Positions 48,550 to 58,070 of a stretch of 64,000 nt of DNA are shown here, in pieces. The notes below the pieces were generated by a model. The model saw only the letters and a list, made by a program, of their open reading frames with translations, was not told where the DNA came from and made no database searches. This stretch comes from Flavobacterium defluvii. GTDB taxonomy: Bacteria > Bacteroidota > Bacteroidia > Flavobacteriales > Flavobacteriaceae. Where the stretch lies: assembly GCF_900129555.1 (NCBI RefSeq), contig NZ_FQWC01000008.1:124001-188000 (forward strand). The letters run 5' to 3'. Each line of letters opens with the position of its first letter. Within the stretch, counting starts at the first letter, position 1. The position numbers and the translations under genes are program-made.

Positions 48550-50037
48550 TTAAGATTTAAACCAACTCTCTACCAGTTGGTCTTCAAATGAATTAGCATT
48601 TTTATGAATAAATTCATTTGTGTTTTTATTATAAGAATAATCTAAAGCCCAAGTTTTGTGGTTTTTAGCTAAATCTTTAATACTATTACAAACAAATGCA
48701 ATTTCTTCGTCAGTTGTGGTTGGATGAATCGACATTCTAATCCATCCCGGTTTTTTTATCAAATCGCCAATCGTAATTTCATTAACCAGTTTATTAGAAG
48801 TTTCCTGATCCACGTGCAATAAATAATGTCCGTAAGTTCCTGCACAGCTGCATCCGCCGCGAGTCTGAATCCCAAATCGGTCATTCAATAATTTTACACC
48901 TAAATTAAAATGCAGATCTTCAATAAAAAATGAAATTACACCCAAACGATTTTTATGTTGTCCGGCAAGAATTTTAATATTTTCAACAGGATCTAATTCA
49001 TTGAAAACAAAATCAACAATTTCGTGCTCGCGCTGCAAAATGTTTTCAATTCCCATTTCTTCCTTAAGTTCAATTGCCAGCGCTGTTTTTATAACCTGGA
49101 GAAATCCCGGAGTTCCACCATCTTCCCGATCTTCTATATTATCAATATATTTATGTTCGCCCCAGGGATTTGTCCAGCTAACTGTACCTCCACCCGGACA
49201 ATCAGGGATCATATTATTGTATAATTTTTTATTGAAAATCAAAACACCAGATGTTCCTGGACCGCCAAGAAATTTGTGCGGCGAAAAGAAAATCGCATCC
49301 AGATAGGCTTCAGAATCTACAGGATGCATATCGATTTCAACATAAGGGCCTGAGCAGGCAAAATCTACAAAGCAAACTCCATTATATTGGTGCATTAATT
49401 TTGCTGCTTCATGAAAAGGAGTTTTAATACCCGTAACATTTGAACAAGAAGTAATCGATGCAATTTTTATAGTTCTGTCGCTGTATTTTTGCAACAGCAA
49501 TTCCAGATTATCTAAACAAAATAAACCTTTTTCGCATGACGGAATAATTTCAACATCGGCAATTGTTTCTAACCATGATGTTTGATTAGAATGGTGCTCC
49601 ATGTGAGAAATAAAAACAATAGGTTTTTTCTCTGCAGGAACAGTGGTGAAATTTTTAAGATTTTCAGGAATTTTTAAACCAAGAATACGCTGAAATTTAT
49701 TGATAACTCCAGTCATTCCGGTTCCGTCTGTAATTAAAACATCATCTTCATTTGCATTTGTATGACGTTTAATAATATGTCTGGCATGATGATATGCTTT
49801 TGTCATGGCAGTACCTGACACAGTAGTTTCTGTATGTGTATTGGCAACAAATGGTCCAAATTGGTTCAAAAGTTTCTCCTCAATTGGTCTGTAAAGCCTT
49901 CCGCTGGCAGTCCAATCCGTGTAAACAATGTTTTTTTTGCCAAAAGGTGACATAAATTCCTGATCTATGCCAACAATATGCTGTCTAAAATCCTGAAAAT
50001 AAGTTTCTAGACTGATGGTACTATTTTTGGTATTCAT
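48550..50037 (-). CDS. Aminotransferase class V-fold PLP enzyme (cysteine desulfurase-like)
   Basis: A 495-residue PLP enzyme of the class V/NifS-like group. The PLP Lys is in FFSPHKFLGGPGTSG (about 254); conserved His in HMEHHSNQTSW; and TRGGCSCAGTYGHYLL holds the mobile Cys, the candidate sulphur-accepting residue in the family's variable loop. Related proteins are annotated as cysteine desulfurases, selenocysteine lyases or kynureninase-type. The partner scaffold is absent, so the substrate is unknown. It is convergent with the SnoaL-like gene. Confidence 0.82.
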   Translation of the reverse strand: MNTKNSTISLETYFQDFRQHIVGIDQEFMSPFGKKNIVYTDWTASGRLYRPIEEKLLNQFGPFVANTHTETTVSGTAMTKAYHHARHIIKRHTNANEDDVLITDGTGMTGVINKFQRILGLKIPENLKNFTTVPAEKKPIVFISHMEHHSNQTSWLETIADVEIIPSCEKGLFCLDNLELLLQKYSDRTIKIASITSCSNVTGIKTPFHEAAKLMHQYNGVCFVDFACSGPYVEIDMHPVDSEAYLDAIFFSPHKFLGGPGTSGVLIFNKKLYNNMIPDCPGGGTVSWTNPWGEHKYIDNIEDREDGGTPGFLQVIKTALAIELKEEMGIENILQREHEIVDFVFNELDPVENIKILAGQHKNRLGVISFFIEDLHFNLGVKLLNDRFGIQTRGGCSCAGTYGHYLLHVDQETSNKLVNEITIGDLIKKPGWIRMSIHPTTTDEEIAFVCNSIKDLAKNHKTWALDYSYNKNTNEFIHKNANSFEDQLVESWFKS

Positions 50038-50208
50038 TTGTTGTGCCTGTGTTTGACTGCAAATATATTGCTTTTTTATAGAATTGAGAATTTATCAATT
50101 ATAAACTTTAAATACTGAATAAAATTTAGTTTAAAGTATATTTTTTAGATAAATTATCATAATACTCTATCGAATTAATAGGGCATATAAACTTAAACAA
50201 ATACATTT

Positions 50209-50742
50209 ATGGGAAATTTATCAACAGCCACTTTTGGTGGTGGATGTTTTTGGTGTGTAGAAGCTGTAATTCAGCGTTTAAAAGGAGTTGAAACAATAAA
50301 ATCTGGTTATTCAGATGGTTTTATAAAAAATCCGGCATACCGTGAAGTATGCACGGGACGTACAGGTCATGCAGAAGTTGTTCAGGTTACATTTGACTCT
50401 GACATAATTTCATATCATGATTTATTAACTATTTTCATGACCAGTCATGATCCAACAACATTAAACCGTCAGGGCGGTGACAGCGGAACACAATACCGTT
50501 CTATTATTTTATATCATGACGAAACGCAAAAAGAAATTGCGGAGCAGGTTTTTACAGAAGTTCAGCCTGTTTATGCAGATCCAATTGTAACTCAGTTAAA
50601 ACCTTTTGAGGTATTTTACGAAGCCGAAGATTATCATCAAAATTATTACAACGATAATCAGGAAGCAGGATACTGTCAGTTCGTAATTGACCCAAAAGTT
50701 AACAAGCTAAAAAAAATGTATGCTGATAAATTAATTGGCTAA
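50209..50742 (+). CDS. msrA: Peptide-methionine (S)-S-oxide reductase
   Basis: A 177-residue MsrA. The catalytic cysteine is Cys13 in GGGCFWCVEA, and a second Cys follows at 16; a resolving Cys is in EAGYCQFVID near the C-terminus. GYSDGFIKNPAYREVCTGRTGHAEVV and the SHDPTTLNRQGGDSGTQYRS motif (in parts) are canonical. It repairs methionine-S-sulfoxide in oxidised proteins. An inverted repeat separates it from the selO gene. Confidence 0.95.
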   Translation: MGNLSTATFGGGCFWCVEAVIQRLKGVETIKSGYSDGFIKNPAYREVCTGRTGHAEVVQVTFDSDIISYHDLLTIFMTSHDPTTLNRQGGDSGTQYRSIILYHDETQKEIAEQVFTEVQPVYADPIVTQLKPFEVFYEAEDYHQNYYNDNQEAGYCQFVIDPKVNKLKKMYADKLIG

Positions 50743-50751
50743 TATTTTTTA

Positions 50752-50805
50752 AGCCACAGATCATCTGGATTAAAAGATTTTTTTTAATCTACGAAATCTG
50801 TGGCT
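50752..50805. repeat. Inverted repeat between msrA and selO
   Basis: AGCCACAGAT (50752-50761) and ATCTGTGGCT (50796-50805) are complementary; the inside GATTAAAAGATT...TTTTTAATC forms a second hairpin. It reads into a false upstream start (GTG at 50800) of selO. Confidence 0.75.
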
Positions 50806-50820
50806 ATTTATAATTCTCTT

Positions 50821-52389
50821 ATGAAAAATTTAAAAATAAATAATCGATTTACTGCCGAATTACCTGCAGATCCAGATTTGACAAATGAAACTCGTCAGGT
50901 TAAAAATACAGCTTTCTCGTATGTAAATCCAACAAAACCTTCAAATCCAGAATTAATTCACGTTTCTGAAGAGGTCGCAGAATTAGTCGGGATTTCTAAA
51001 GATGAAATTCAATCAGAAGAATTTTTAAATGTTTTTTCAGGAAAAGAAATTCTTCCTGAAACACAACCTTACGCCATGTGTTATGCCGGGCATCAATTCG
51101 GAAACTGGGCCGGACAACTGGGCGACGGACGTGCTATCAATTTAACTGAGATTGAAAATAACAATCAGTTTTTTACGCTTCAATTAAAAGGTGCCGGAAA
51201 AACTCCTTATTCAAGAACTGCCGATGGTTTGGCTGTTTTACGCTCTTCAATACGAGAATATTTATGCGCTGAAGCCATGTATCATTTGGGCGTACCTACT
51301 ACCCGATCACTTTCGTTGATTCTTTCCGGAGATCAGGTTTTGCGTGATATTTTGTACAATGGAAACCCAGCTTACGAAAAAGGCGCTATAGTTTGCCGCG
51401 TTGCCCCTTCTTTTATTCGTTTTGGAAGTTTCGAAATGCTGGCTGCACGCAATGAGCTAAAAAATCTCAAACAGTTTGTCGAATATACTATCAAACATTA
51501 TTTTCCAGAAATTACAGGCGAGCCCAAAGAGCAATATTTGCAATTCTTTAAAAAAGTAGCCGACACGACACGCGAAATGATTTTGCATTGGCAGCGAGTT
51601 GGTTTTGTTCATGGTGTAATGAATACCGATAATATGTCCGTTCACGGAATTACAATTGATTATGGTCCCTATGGCTGGCTTGAAAACTACGATCCAAACT
51701 GGACACCAAATACTACAGACAGCCAAAATAGAAGATATCGTTTTGAAAATCAACCACAAGTTGCTCATTGGAATTTATACCAATTAGCCAATGCAATTTA
51801 TCCATTAATTAATGAAACTGAGGGATTAGAAAAAATCTTAGAATCGTTTATGGATAATTTTATTGAAGATTATAATCAAATGTTTTTAAGTAAGTTAGGG
51901 ATATTTACTTCAAGAGAAGCTGATAATAATTTAATAGACAATTTAGAAGCTATTTTGCAATTAACAGAAACCGATATGACAATCTTTTTTAGAAATTTAA
52001 GCTCTGTCAAAAAAGCGGATTCTGTAGAAAAAGCAATTGAGAAAGTTCAATTTGCATTTTATAAAATCGAAGAAGTTTCAGGAGATATTTTGGATGCGTG
52101 GAAAAAATGGTTCACTGTTTATTTACAAAGATTAAATGCTGAAAAATTATCAGACGAAGAACGTTCACAAAAAATGAACTTAATAAATCCAAAATATGTA
52201 CTTCGAAATTATATGGCGCAATTAGCGATCGATGCAGCTGACAAAGGCGATTATTCATTGGTAGATGAGTTGTATAAGCTTTTACAAAAGCCATATGATG
52301 AACAGCCTGAAAACGAAAAATGGTTCGCAAAACGTCCGGATTGGGCACGAACTAAAGTTGGCTGTTCAATGCTTTCTTGCAGCTCTTAA
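50821..52389 (+). CDS. selO: Protein adenylyltransferase SelO (YdiU family)
   Basis: A 522-residue pseudokinase-like AMPylase. YAGHQFGNWAGQLGDGRAI and LQLKGAGKTPYSRTADGLAVLRSSIREY-type motifs (parts KGAGKTPYSR, LRSSIREYLC) and the C-terminal NPKYVLRNYMAQLAI are canonical. The protein ends in Cys-Ser-Met-Leu-Ser-Cys-Ser-Ser, where eukaryotic SelO has selenocysteine, so this is the Cys form. It AMPylates redox-related proteins in other bacteria. The start is the ATG at 50821; a GTG at 50800 runs through a repeat. Confidence 0.93.
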   Translation: MKNLKINNRFTAELPADPDLTNETRQVKNTAFSYVNPTKPSNPELIHVSEEVAELVGISKDEIQSEEFLNVFSGKEILPETQPYAMCYAGHQFGNWAGQLGDGRAINLTEIENNNQFFTLQLKGAGKTPYSRTADGLAVLRSSIREYLCAEAMYHLGVPTTRSLSLILSGDQVLRDILYNGNPAYEKGAIVCRVAPSFIRFGSFEMLAARNELKNLKQFVEYTIKHYFPEITGEPKEQYLQFFKKVADTTREMILHWQRVGFVHGVMNTDNMSVHGITIDYGPYGWLENYDPNWTPNTTDSQNRRYRFENQPQVAHWNLYQLANAIYPLINETEGLEKILESFMDNFIEDYNQMFLSKLGIFTSREADNNLIDNLEAILQLTETDMTIFFRNLSSVKKADSVEKAIEKVQFAFYKIEEVSGDILDAWKKWFTVYLQRLNAEKLSDEERSQKMNLINPKYVLRNYMAQLAIDAADKGDYSLVDELYKLLQKPYDEQPENEKWFAKRPDWARTKVGCSMLSCSS

Positions 52390-52397
52390 TTTTTTCA

Positions 52398-52529
52398 GCC
52401 GCGAATTCACGAATTAATATTTTGTCAGTTTGAGCGAAGTCGAAAACACACGCGCATCTCGACTTCGCTCGATGTGACAACTTACAAAAGAGATTATAAT
52501 CTATTAGTGAAAATTCGTGAATTCGTGGC
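52398..52529. repeat. Long inverted repeat with nested hairpin between convergent genes
   Basis: GCCGCGAATTCACGAATT (52398-52415) pairs with AATTCGTGAATTCGTGGC (52512-52529), with one mismatch. Nested within, GTCAGTTTGAGCGAAGTCGA and TCGACTTCGCTCGATGTGAC (about 52424-52478) form a second inverted pair. It sits between selO and the convergent ypdA gene. Confidence 0.8.
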
Positions 52530-52537
52530 GAAAAAAA

Positions 52538-53506
52538 CTATTTCGAAGTAATATAATCCACAATCATATTAGCATGGATTCTTGAATTTTCGATAAACCA
52601 TTTATGTGTCTGCATTCCTCCGCACACAACGCCTGCCAGGAATAATCCTTCAACATTTGTCTCCATAGTTTCCGGATTATAAGTTGGAATTTTTAATTCA
52701 TCATTTGAAAGATGAATTCCAATATTTTCAAGAAAGTTCAGATCTGGTTTATAACCTGTTAAAGCTAAGACAAAATCGTTATCAATTGTGATTTTTCCGT
52801 TTCGAGTTTCAATTTCAACTTCATTTTCGCGTATTTCAGTAATATTAGATTCAAAATACGCTTTTATGCTTCCCTCTGCAATTCGGTTTTTAATATCGGG
52901 TTTAACCCAATATTTTACTCTGCTGTTAATTTCATTTTTGCGAATAACCATCGTTACATTGGCCCCTTTTCTCCAACATTCTAAAGCTGCATCGACAGAA
53001 GAATTATTGGCACCAACCACCAAAACATTTCTAAAAGCATATTCGTGTGCTTCTTTATAATAATGACGAACTTTTGGCAGTTCCTCACCTTTTACATTCA
53101 TTAAGATCGGAATATCATAAAAACCCGTTGCAATAATCACATTTTTGGATTTGTATAAACTTTTATCTGTAGCAATTTTAAAAATTGAAGTTTCAGTTTT
53201 TTTAATTTCTAATACTCTTTCAAATAAATTGATGTTGAAATTAAAATATCTGTGAATGTTTCGGTAATATTCTAAAGCTTCCTGACGCCCGGGTTTTGGC
53301 GCTAAGCAATTAAAGGGAATATCTCCAATTTCAAGTCTCTCGGCAGTAGAGAAAAAGGTCATATACAAAGGATAATTAAAAATACTATTTACAATTGCAC
53401 CTTTTTCTATTATTAAATATTTTAAGTTTTTCTTTTGAGCTTCAATTGCGCAAGCCAATCCTATTGGACCGCCACCCACAATAATTAAATCATATTGATT
53501 AGTCAT
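52538..53506 (-). CDS. ypdA: YpdA-family bacillithiol-disulfide reductase (putative)
   Basis: A 322-residue flavoprotein with an FAD motif LIIVGGGPIGLACAIEA (about 8-24), an NADPH motif VVGANNSSVDAALEC (about 160-174) and no CxxC redox pair, matching the YpdA type rather than thioredoxin reductase. In Firmicutes YpdA keeps bacillithiol reduced; the same assignment is assumed for Bacteroidota, where bacillithiol occurs. It lies 3 bp after the CYTH gene (minus-strand order CYTH, then ypdA). Confidence 0.9.
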   Translation of the reverse strand: MTNQYDLIIVGGGPIGLACAIEAQKKNLKYLIIEKGAIVNSIFNYPLYMTFFSTAERLEIGDIPFNCLAPKPGRQEALEYYRNIHRYFNFNINLFERVLEIKKTETSIFKIATDKSLYKSKNVIIATGFYDIPILMNVKGEELPKVRHYYKEAHEYAFRNVLVVGANNSSVDAALECWRKGANVTMVIRKNEINSRVKYWVKPDIKNRIAEGSIKAYFESNITEIRENEVEIETRNGKITIDNDFVLALTGYKPDLNFLENIGIHLSNDELKIPTYNPETMETNVEGLFLAGVVCGGMQTHKWFIENSRIHANMIVDYITSK

Positions 53507-53509
53507 AAA

Positions 53510-53986
53510 TTATTCTTTTCCCCAGTTTTTAAAAGGATTTTTGCTCAAATAAGCGTTGTAGTATCTTTCGTCATTTGTAACTTCTTCTCCAAGCCAATCT
53601 GGTTTTTCAAAGCTTTCTGTTTCAGACTGCAGTTCGATTTCTGCCATAATCAATCCTTCATTTTCTCCGTAAAATTCATCTACTTCATAAACATGATTTC
53701 CAGATTTAATTTCATAACGGGTTTTCTCGATTTTGCCTTTCTCACATAATTTCAATAGTTCTTCAGCTTCGTCAAGCGGAATTTGATTTTCCCATTCAAA
53801 ACGCGACATCCCTCCTTGTTGTCCAATCCCTTTTATGGTTAAAAAAGCTTTATCACCTTTTATTCTCACACGAACAGTTCGTTCCGGAATTGAACTCAAA
53901 TATCCCTGAGCAATTTTATTTTGTGTAAATGCCTGTTCTTTAAAATCATTCGATTTTACAAGAAACTTTCTTTCTATTTCGAGCAT
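53510..53986 (-). CDS. CYTH-domain protein (triphosphatase/thiamine-triphosphatase fold)
   Basis: A 158-residue protein beginning MLEIERKFLV, the ExExK signature of the CYTH/triphosphate tunnel metalloenzyme fold. Further charged residues (RVRIKGDKAFLTIKG, SRFEWENQIP) line the tunnel. It likely acts on inorganic or organic triphosphates with Mg2+; the substrate is uncertain. The stop is 3 bp from the ypdA start, so the two are likely co-transcribed. Confidence 0.9.
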   Translation of the reverse strand: MLEIERKFLVKSNDFKEQAFTQNKIAQGYLSSIPERTVRVRIKGDKAFLTIKGIGQQGGMSRFEWENQIPLDEAEELLKLCEKGKIEKTRYEIKSGNHVYEVDEFYGENEGLIMAEIELQSETESFEKPDWLGEEVTNDERYYNAYLSKNPFKNWGKE

Positions 53987-54180
53987 TTTTAGTCTAAATT
54001 TATTTTACTGCAAGTTACTCAATTTAATTCAGTCACGGAATTCACTTTTTAAAATTCTAACGATAAAAGGCTTTTTATTTTAAAACTTTACTGGTCTAAA
54101 ATGCAACCAATTTGATTGATTATTAATATGTTACAAATTTTAATTTTCGCTAAATTTGATTGAACCTTAATTTTCTACTT

Positions 54181-55092
54181 ATGTCTAAAAAAGCACTTTA
54201 TCTATTAGGCATTTTGCTAACAATAATTTTAGGTACTTTTTTGTATGTAAAATTTTGTTGTAACTGCAGTATGTCAGAAACCAGGGCCAATACAGAAAAA
54301 GTAACGCCAGCGGCAGTTAAGAGCGATAATTTTGTCCCTTTTGTACTAAATGGTTCCGAATTTGAATTTAAAACAAATGAAAATTTTAAATTTCTTAAAA
54401 ATAATGCTGCGATAATTCAGCCAATCAGTGACTCCATCTCAATTGGAATCGAAAAACTAAATACTTTTTTAGTTTCAAATCCAAAGCAAAAAATTATAAT
54501 AACCGGTTATGCGGCTTCAGAAGAAAAGAATACAACACAATTTGAAAATCTTGGTTTGGCAAGGGCAAATGAAGTTAAAAATTTCTTTGTTGCTAAAGGT
54601 TTAGCGGCATCTCAATTTGAGGTTAAAGGAGAAATTGTGAGTAGTTGGAAAACAATTTCAGACACACTTATTGGTCTGGTAGAATATAAATTTGAGATTC
54701 TCCATGCAGTTTCTACAGCAAATGGCGACTGGAGTGTATTAAAAGATAAAATCAACACTAATCCTTTAATTCTGCATTTTAATACAAATAAATCGAACTT
54801 TAATTTAAACAATGAAGAAGACCAGAAACTGTCCGATATTATTAAATATTTAGAAAATATAAAAAATGCTTCTGTTTTGATTGTTGGTCATAGTGATAAC
54901 GTTGGAAACAGAGAAATGAATATAGCTCTGGCGCAAAAAAGAGCTGAATTTTCTAAAAGCTATTTAATTAAAAATGGAATTGGGGCTGCCAGAATTGATA
55001 TAGAATCAAAAGGCCCAGATGAACCCGTTGGAGATAATGCTACTACCGAAGGAAGAGCGAGTAACAGACGTACAGTAATTACAATCAAATAA
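54181..55092 (+). CDS. OmpA-family protein with N-terminal membrane anchor
   Basis: About 303 residues. One N-terminal hydrophobic helix (about 5-24) is followed by a Cys-rich stretch (KFCCNCSMS), then two OmpA-like domain segments; the second, C-terminal one has the peptidoglycan-binding pattern (VGHSDNVGNREMNIALAQKRA, split as GHSDNVGN and LAQKRAEFSK). It probably links the membrane to the cell wall. I use the ATG at 54181; the longer frame starts at TTG. The next gene is 16 bp downstream. Confidence 0.85.
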   Translation: MSKKALYLLGILLTIILGTFLYVKFCCNCSMSETRANTEKVTPAAVKSDNFVPFVLNGSEFEFKTNENFKFLKNNAAIIQPISDSISIGIEKLNTFLVSNPKQKIIITGYAASEEKNTTQFENLGLARANEVKNFFVAKGLAASQFEVKGEIVSSWKTISDTLIGLVEYKFEILHAVSTANGDWSVLKDKINTNPLILHFNTNKSNFNLNNEEDQKLSDIIKYLENIKNASVLIVGHSDNVGNREMNIALAQKRAEFSKSYLIKNGIGAARIDIESKGPDEPVGDNATTEGRASNRRTVITIK

Positions 55093-55108
55093 TTAAAAAT
55101 ATACTACT

Positions 55109-55663
55109 ATGAACTTACCATGTATCTTAATACCAATTATAGTGGGAATAATCTGTGGGATTTTAGGTTATCTTTTAGGTAAATTAAATTCAAAAGGAGA
55201 TGATTCACTTTTGGCGTCATTACAGGCAGATTTAGATGCCTGCAAAGCAAACACAAAGAATTTAAATACTAAAATTTCTTCATTAGAAGCAGATTTGGCC
55301 GCAGCTCACGCAAAAGTTTCTTCATCTGTGCCAAAATCTTTTGCAGCAACTGCAGCAACAGTTGTTTTTGACAGCGATTTAGCGACAAACGTTTTAGGTA
55401 AAAAAATTAAACAAGACGATTTGAAAATTGTAGAGGGGATTGGGCCAAAAATTGAAGCATTATTTAACGAAGCCGGAATTAAAACCTGGTATGATCTTTC
55501 GCAATCTTCGACAGAGAAACTTCAGTCGATTTTAGATGCAGGAGGCGAAAATTATGCAATTCATAACCCAAGCACGTGGGCGAAACAAGCTTTATTTGCT
55601 TATGAAGGAAAATGGAAGGAATTAAAAGAATGGCAGGAAAGTATGCTTGGAGGGAAAGAGTGA
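55109..55663 (+). CDS. Membrane-anchored protein with HhH-like/DUF4332-type C-terminal region
   Basis: A 184-residue protein: an N-terminal hydrophobic helix (about 4-24), a coiled-coil-like stretch (LLASLQADLDACKANTKNL) and a C-terminal helix-hairpin-helix-like motif (LKIVEGIGPKIEALFNEAG, about 110-128). Such I-E-G-I-G-P-K motifs occur in L21-like and DUF4332 proteins. It follows the OmpA-like gene by 16 bp; I infer that the two work together at the envelope. Confidence 0.72.
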   Translation: MNLPCILIPIIVGIICGILGYLLGKLNSKGDDSLLASLQADLDACKANTKNLNTKISSLEADLAAAHAKVSSSVPKSFAATAATVVFDSDLATNVLGKKIKQDDLKIVEGIGPKIEALFNEAGIKTWYDLSQSSTEKLQSILDAGGENYAIHNPSTWAKQALFAYEGKWKELKEWQESMLGGKE

Positions 55664-55693
55664 AAAATAAATATAAAAGGTGCAGATTAACAA

Positions 55694-55755
55694 AGGGACA
55701 AAGTTTTTTTGCTTTTGAAACTTTGTCACTTTGAACCTATGTCACTTTGAACCTT
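55694..55755. repeat. Repeat covering the 3' end of menC
   Basis: AGGGACAAAGTTTTTT and GAAACTTTGTCACTTT form an inverted pair, and TGTCACTTTGAACCT is repeated in tandem (about 55724-55755). The menC stop codon (TGA, 55726-55728 on the minus strand) lies inside it, so the last nine or so residues of MenC (KVQSDIGSK) are coded by repeat DNA. Confidence 0.65.
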
Positions 55756-56784
55756 AAAAAAATCCCATTTTAGAGATGTATTATACCATAATTTACCTTT
55801 TGAAACTTCTAATGGTGAATCAAAATTATTAGTATAAAGTGCTCCGGTTCCTAATCCCTGAGGCATATTTGAATTTAATGTAAATGTCCATTGTGCAATG
55901 GCATTTAAACCAATATTACTTTCTAATGCAGAGGTAATCCACCAGCCGATATTGTATTTTTCGGCCAATGTAATCCATTCTTGCGTTCCTCTAAAACCGC
56001 CAATAAAACTGGGTTTCAAAATAATATACTGTGGTTTAATTTCACGCAGCAGTTTTTCTTTTTCTTCAAATGAGAAAATGCCAATTAATTCTTCGTCTAA
56101 TGCGATTGGAAAAGGTGTAATTTTGCACAAATCGCGCATAGCCATAATATTTCCTTTTTTAATTGGCTGTTCGATGCTATGCAGCTGAAATTTATGTAAT
56201 TGATTAAGTTTATTTAAAGCTTCATCTAAAGTAAATGCGCCATTTGCATCGACCCGAATTTCAATTTCTTCTGCAGAAAAATGATTTCGGATGAACTCTA
56301 ATAATTCAAGTTCTTTTTGAAAATCTATTGCTCCAATTTTTAGCTTAATGCAGTTAAAACCATCGGCTAATTTTTCTTCTATTTGTTGTTTCATGAATGC
56401 CGGCTCCCCCATCCAAACCAAACCATTTATCTCAATTGATTCAGAATTATTGGTGAAATTAGATGGAAAAAGTAAATACGGGGTTTCACTTTTTAGGGAT
56501 AAAAAAGCCATTTCAATTCCAAATTGTATTGAAGGAAATTCCAGCAAAGATTCCCAAAGTACTTTTTCACCTAAATCAATATTTTCGCAGGCCCACTTTA
56601 GTTTTTCTTCGTAATCATGACGATCATCGGCACTTAAACCACGAAGAATACCACACTCACCTATTCCGATTTTACCATTTTCTTCAAGAATAATAAACCA
56701 GGTTTCTTTTTCAATCATAATACCACGCGACGTCCCAGACGGACGCTTAAACTCGAGCATGTATTTGTGATAAGTCGCTTTCAT
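55726..56784 (-). CDS. menC: o-Succinylbenzoate synthase
   Basis: A 352-residue enolase-superfamily enzyme. The KxK pair is in NCIKLKIGAID (about 145-147); metal ligands occur in RVDANGAF (Asp), IEQPI (Glu) and ALDEELIG (Asp), and the second catalytic Lys in ILKPSFIGG. It dehydrates SHCHC to o-succinylbenzoate for menaquinone. The 3' end overlaps a repeat, which may have slightly lengthened the protein. It lies downstream of the TPR gene on the same strand. Confidence 0.88.
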   Translation of the reverse strand: MKATYHKYMLEFKRPSGTSRGIMIEKETWFIILEENGKIGIGECGILRGLSADDRHDYEEKLKWACENIDLGEKVLWESLLEFPSIQFGIEMAFLSLKSETPYLLFPSNFTNNSESIEINGLVWMGEPAFMKQQIEEKLADGFNCIKLKIGAIDFQKELELLEFIRNHFSAEEIEIRVDANGAFTLDEALNKLNQLHKFQLHSIEQPIKKGNIMAMRDLCKITPFPIALDEELIGIFSFEEKEKLLREIKPQYIILKPSFIGGFRGTQEWITLAEKYNIGWWITSALESNIGLNAIAQWTFTLNSNMPQGLGTGALYTNNFDSPLEVSKGKLWYNTSLKWDFFKVQSDIGSK

Positions 56785-56842
56785 TTTTTAAGGCACTGAT
56801 ATGCTGGTGTTTAAGATTATAAGATATTTAGAACTTAGCACC

Positions 56843-58045
56843 TTAGTTAAATAATTTTAAAACTTTTTCGAAATCTTTTGAAGGTAAACCCGCTTTTTCA
56901 AAAATGGCAAAATCAGCTTTTGTTTTGTCTTTCCAGCTTATAGTGTCAGTAACATTTTGATCTTTGTATTTTTTATAGATTGCTTTTGCATCACTGTAAT
57001 TGTTACTAACCAAATAAACGTGGGCCAAATTTAATTTTACCAATAATTCAGTGTCATCAAGTTTTTCGCCTTCCTGCAAAAACTTCAATGCTTTTGCATA
57101 TTGTTTTGTCAAAATATAAGAATAACCAATAGAACTGTAATCTAATGCCGTTGCTTTTCCGTCATTAATTATAGTGTTTAATTTCTGAATCGCTTCATTA
57201 TATTTTTGCTGCTTTATTAAAGATGCTGCCTGATTTCTTAAATCATTATAGATATTTTTAGAAATATCGGCATCTTTATAGCATGCATTTCCAAAATCTT
57301 TATAAACTTTCGTTTTTTCTACTGCAAGCAGTTTTTGAAATTCTGAATAACGATATTGTTTCATTATCTTGTCAAGAATGCAAACGCAAAAATCATCAGA
57401 ATTGGCCATTTTTTGAGCCATTGTAGATGTTTTACAAAGACTTATAATTTCATTTTTGTTATCCTGATTCCATCCGCGGTTTAATTTGGTATCGACCCAC
57501 GGCACAACTTCTAAAACAATTTTTTGGCTCAAAAACCAATTTTTACTTTCAAAACCAAACCAGATTGTTGTTGTGTTTTCTTTTAAACAAGAGTTTTTGT
57601 CTAAAGAAATTCGTTTGGCATCTTTACTTACTGGTTCGGATTGCGAATAACATGCCGTATCTATTTTTCCATCGCTAATATATTTTTTGGCATTTTCATT
57701 TGAAGTAAAAAGGGAATACGTGCATTGATCGTCTCCCGAAATTTTAGACATTAAAAAAACGGCTCCTGCCGATCCCTGTCCAATTCCGTAAGGATCTGGA
57801 ATAGCTTTTAGTAAAGAAACCAAGCTATTTGCCATTTGCTGATTTTTGTCGAGAAGTGTAATACGATAAACAATTTCAGTTGTGCCAACTGGTAAATCTT
57901 CTGTTTTTACAACAATGCGTTCTCCGGCAGAAACCAAAACTTCTTTTGTTGTAGCTCGTTCTTTATCCCAATAACCGTCTTTTTGAGCAAAAACTTTATA
58001 AGTTAAGGTGATTAAAAGGATTAAAAATATTCTTTTAAAATTCAT
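56843..58045 (-). CDS. TPR-repeat protein with signal peptide
   Basis: A 400-residue protein. A signal peptide (about 1-20, ending VFAQ) precedes a beta-rich N-terminal region (about 30-185) with paired Cys residues and a C-terminal set of about three tetratricopeptide repeats (LIKQQKYNEAIQKLNTII, ALKFLQEGEKLDDTELLVKL in parts). Probably a periplasmic or outer-membrane scaffold. The role in the men neighbourhood is not evident. A long inverted repeat lies upstream of its start. Confidence 0.75.
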   Translation of the reverse strand: MNFKRIFLILLITLTYKVFAQKDGYWDKERATTKEVLVSAGERIVVKTEDLPVGTTEIVYRITLLDKNQQMANSLVSLLKAIPDPYGIGQGSAGAVFLMSKISGDDQCTYSLFTSNENAKKYISDGKIDTACYSQSEPVSKDAKRISLDKNSCLKENTTTIWFGFESKNWFLSQKIVLEVVPWVDTKLNRGWNQDNKNEIISLCKTSTMAQKMANSDDFCVCILDKIMKQYRYSEFQKLLAVEKTKVYKDFGNACYKDADISKNIYNDLRNQAASLIKQQKYNEAIQKLNTIINDGKATALDYSSIGYSYILTKQYAKALKFLQEGEKLDDTELLVKLNLAHVYLVSNNYSDAKAIYKKYKDQNVTDTISWKDKTKADFAIFEKAGLPSKDFEKVLKLFN

Positions 58046-58070
58046 ATTTCTAAATGATGATTTTATTTTT

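Noticed and set aside
50800-50820. Upstream GTG start of selO
   Set aside because: It lies in the arm of an inverted repeat; the ATG at 50821 begins the usual SelO N-terminus.
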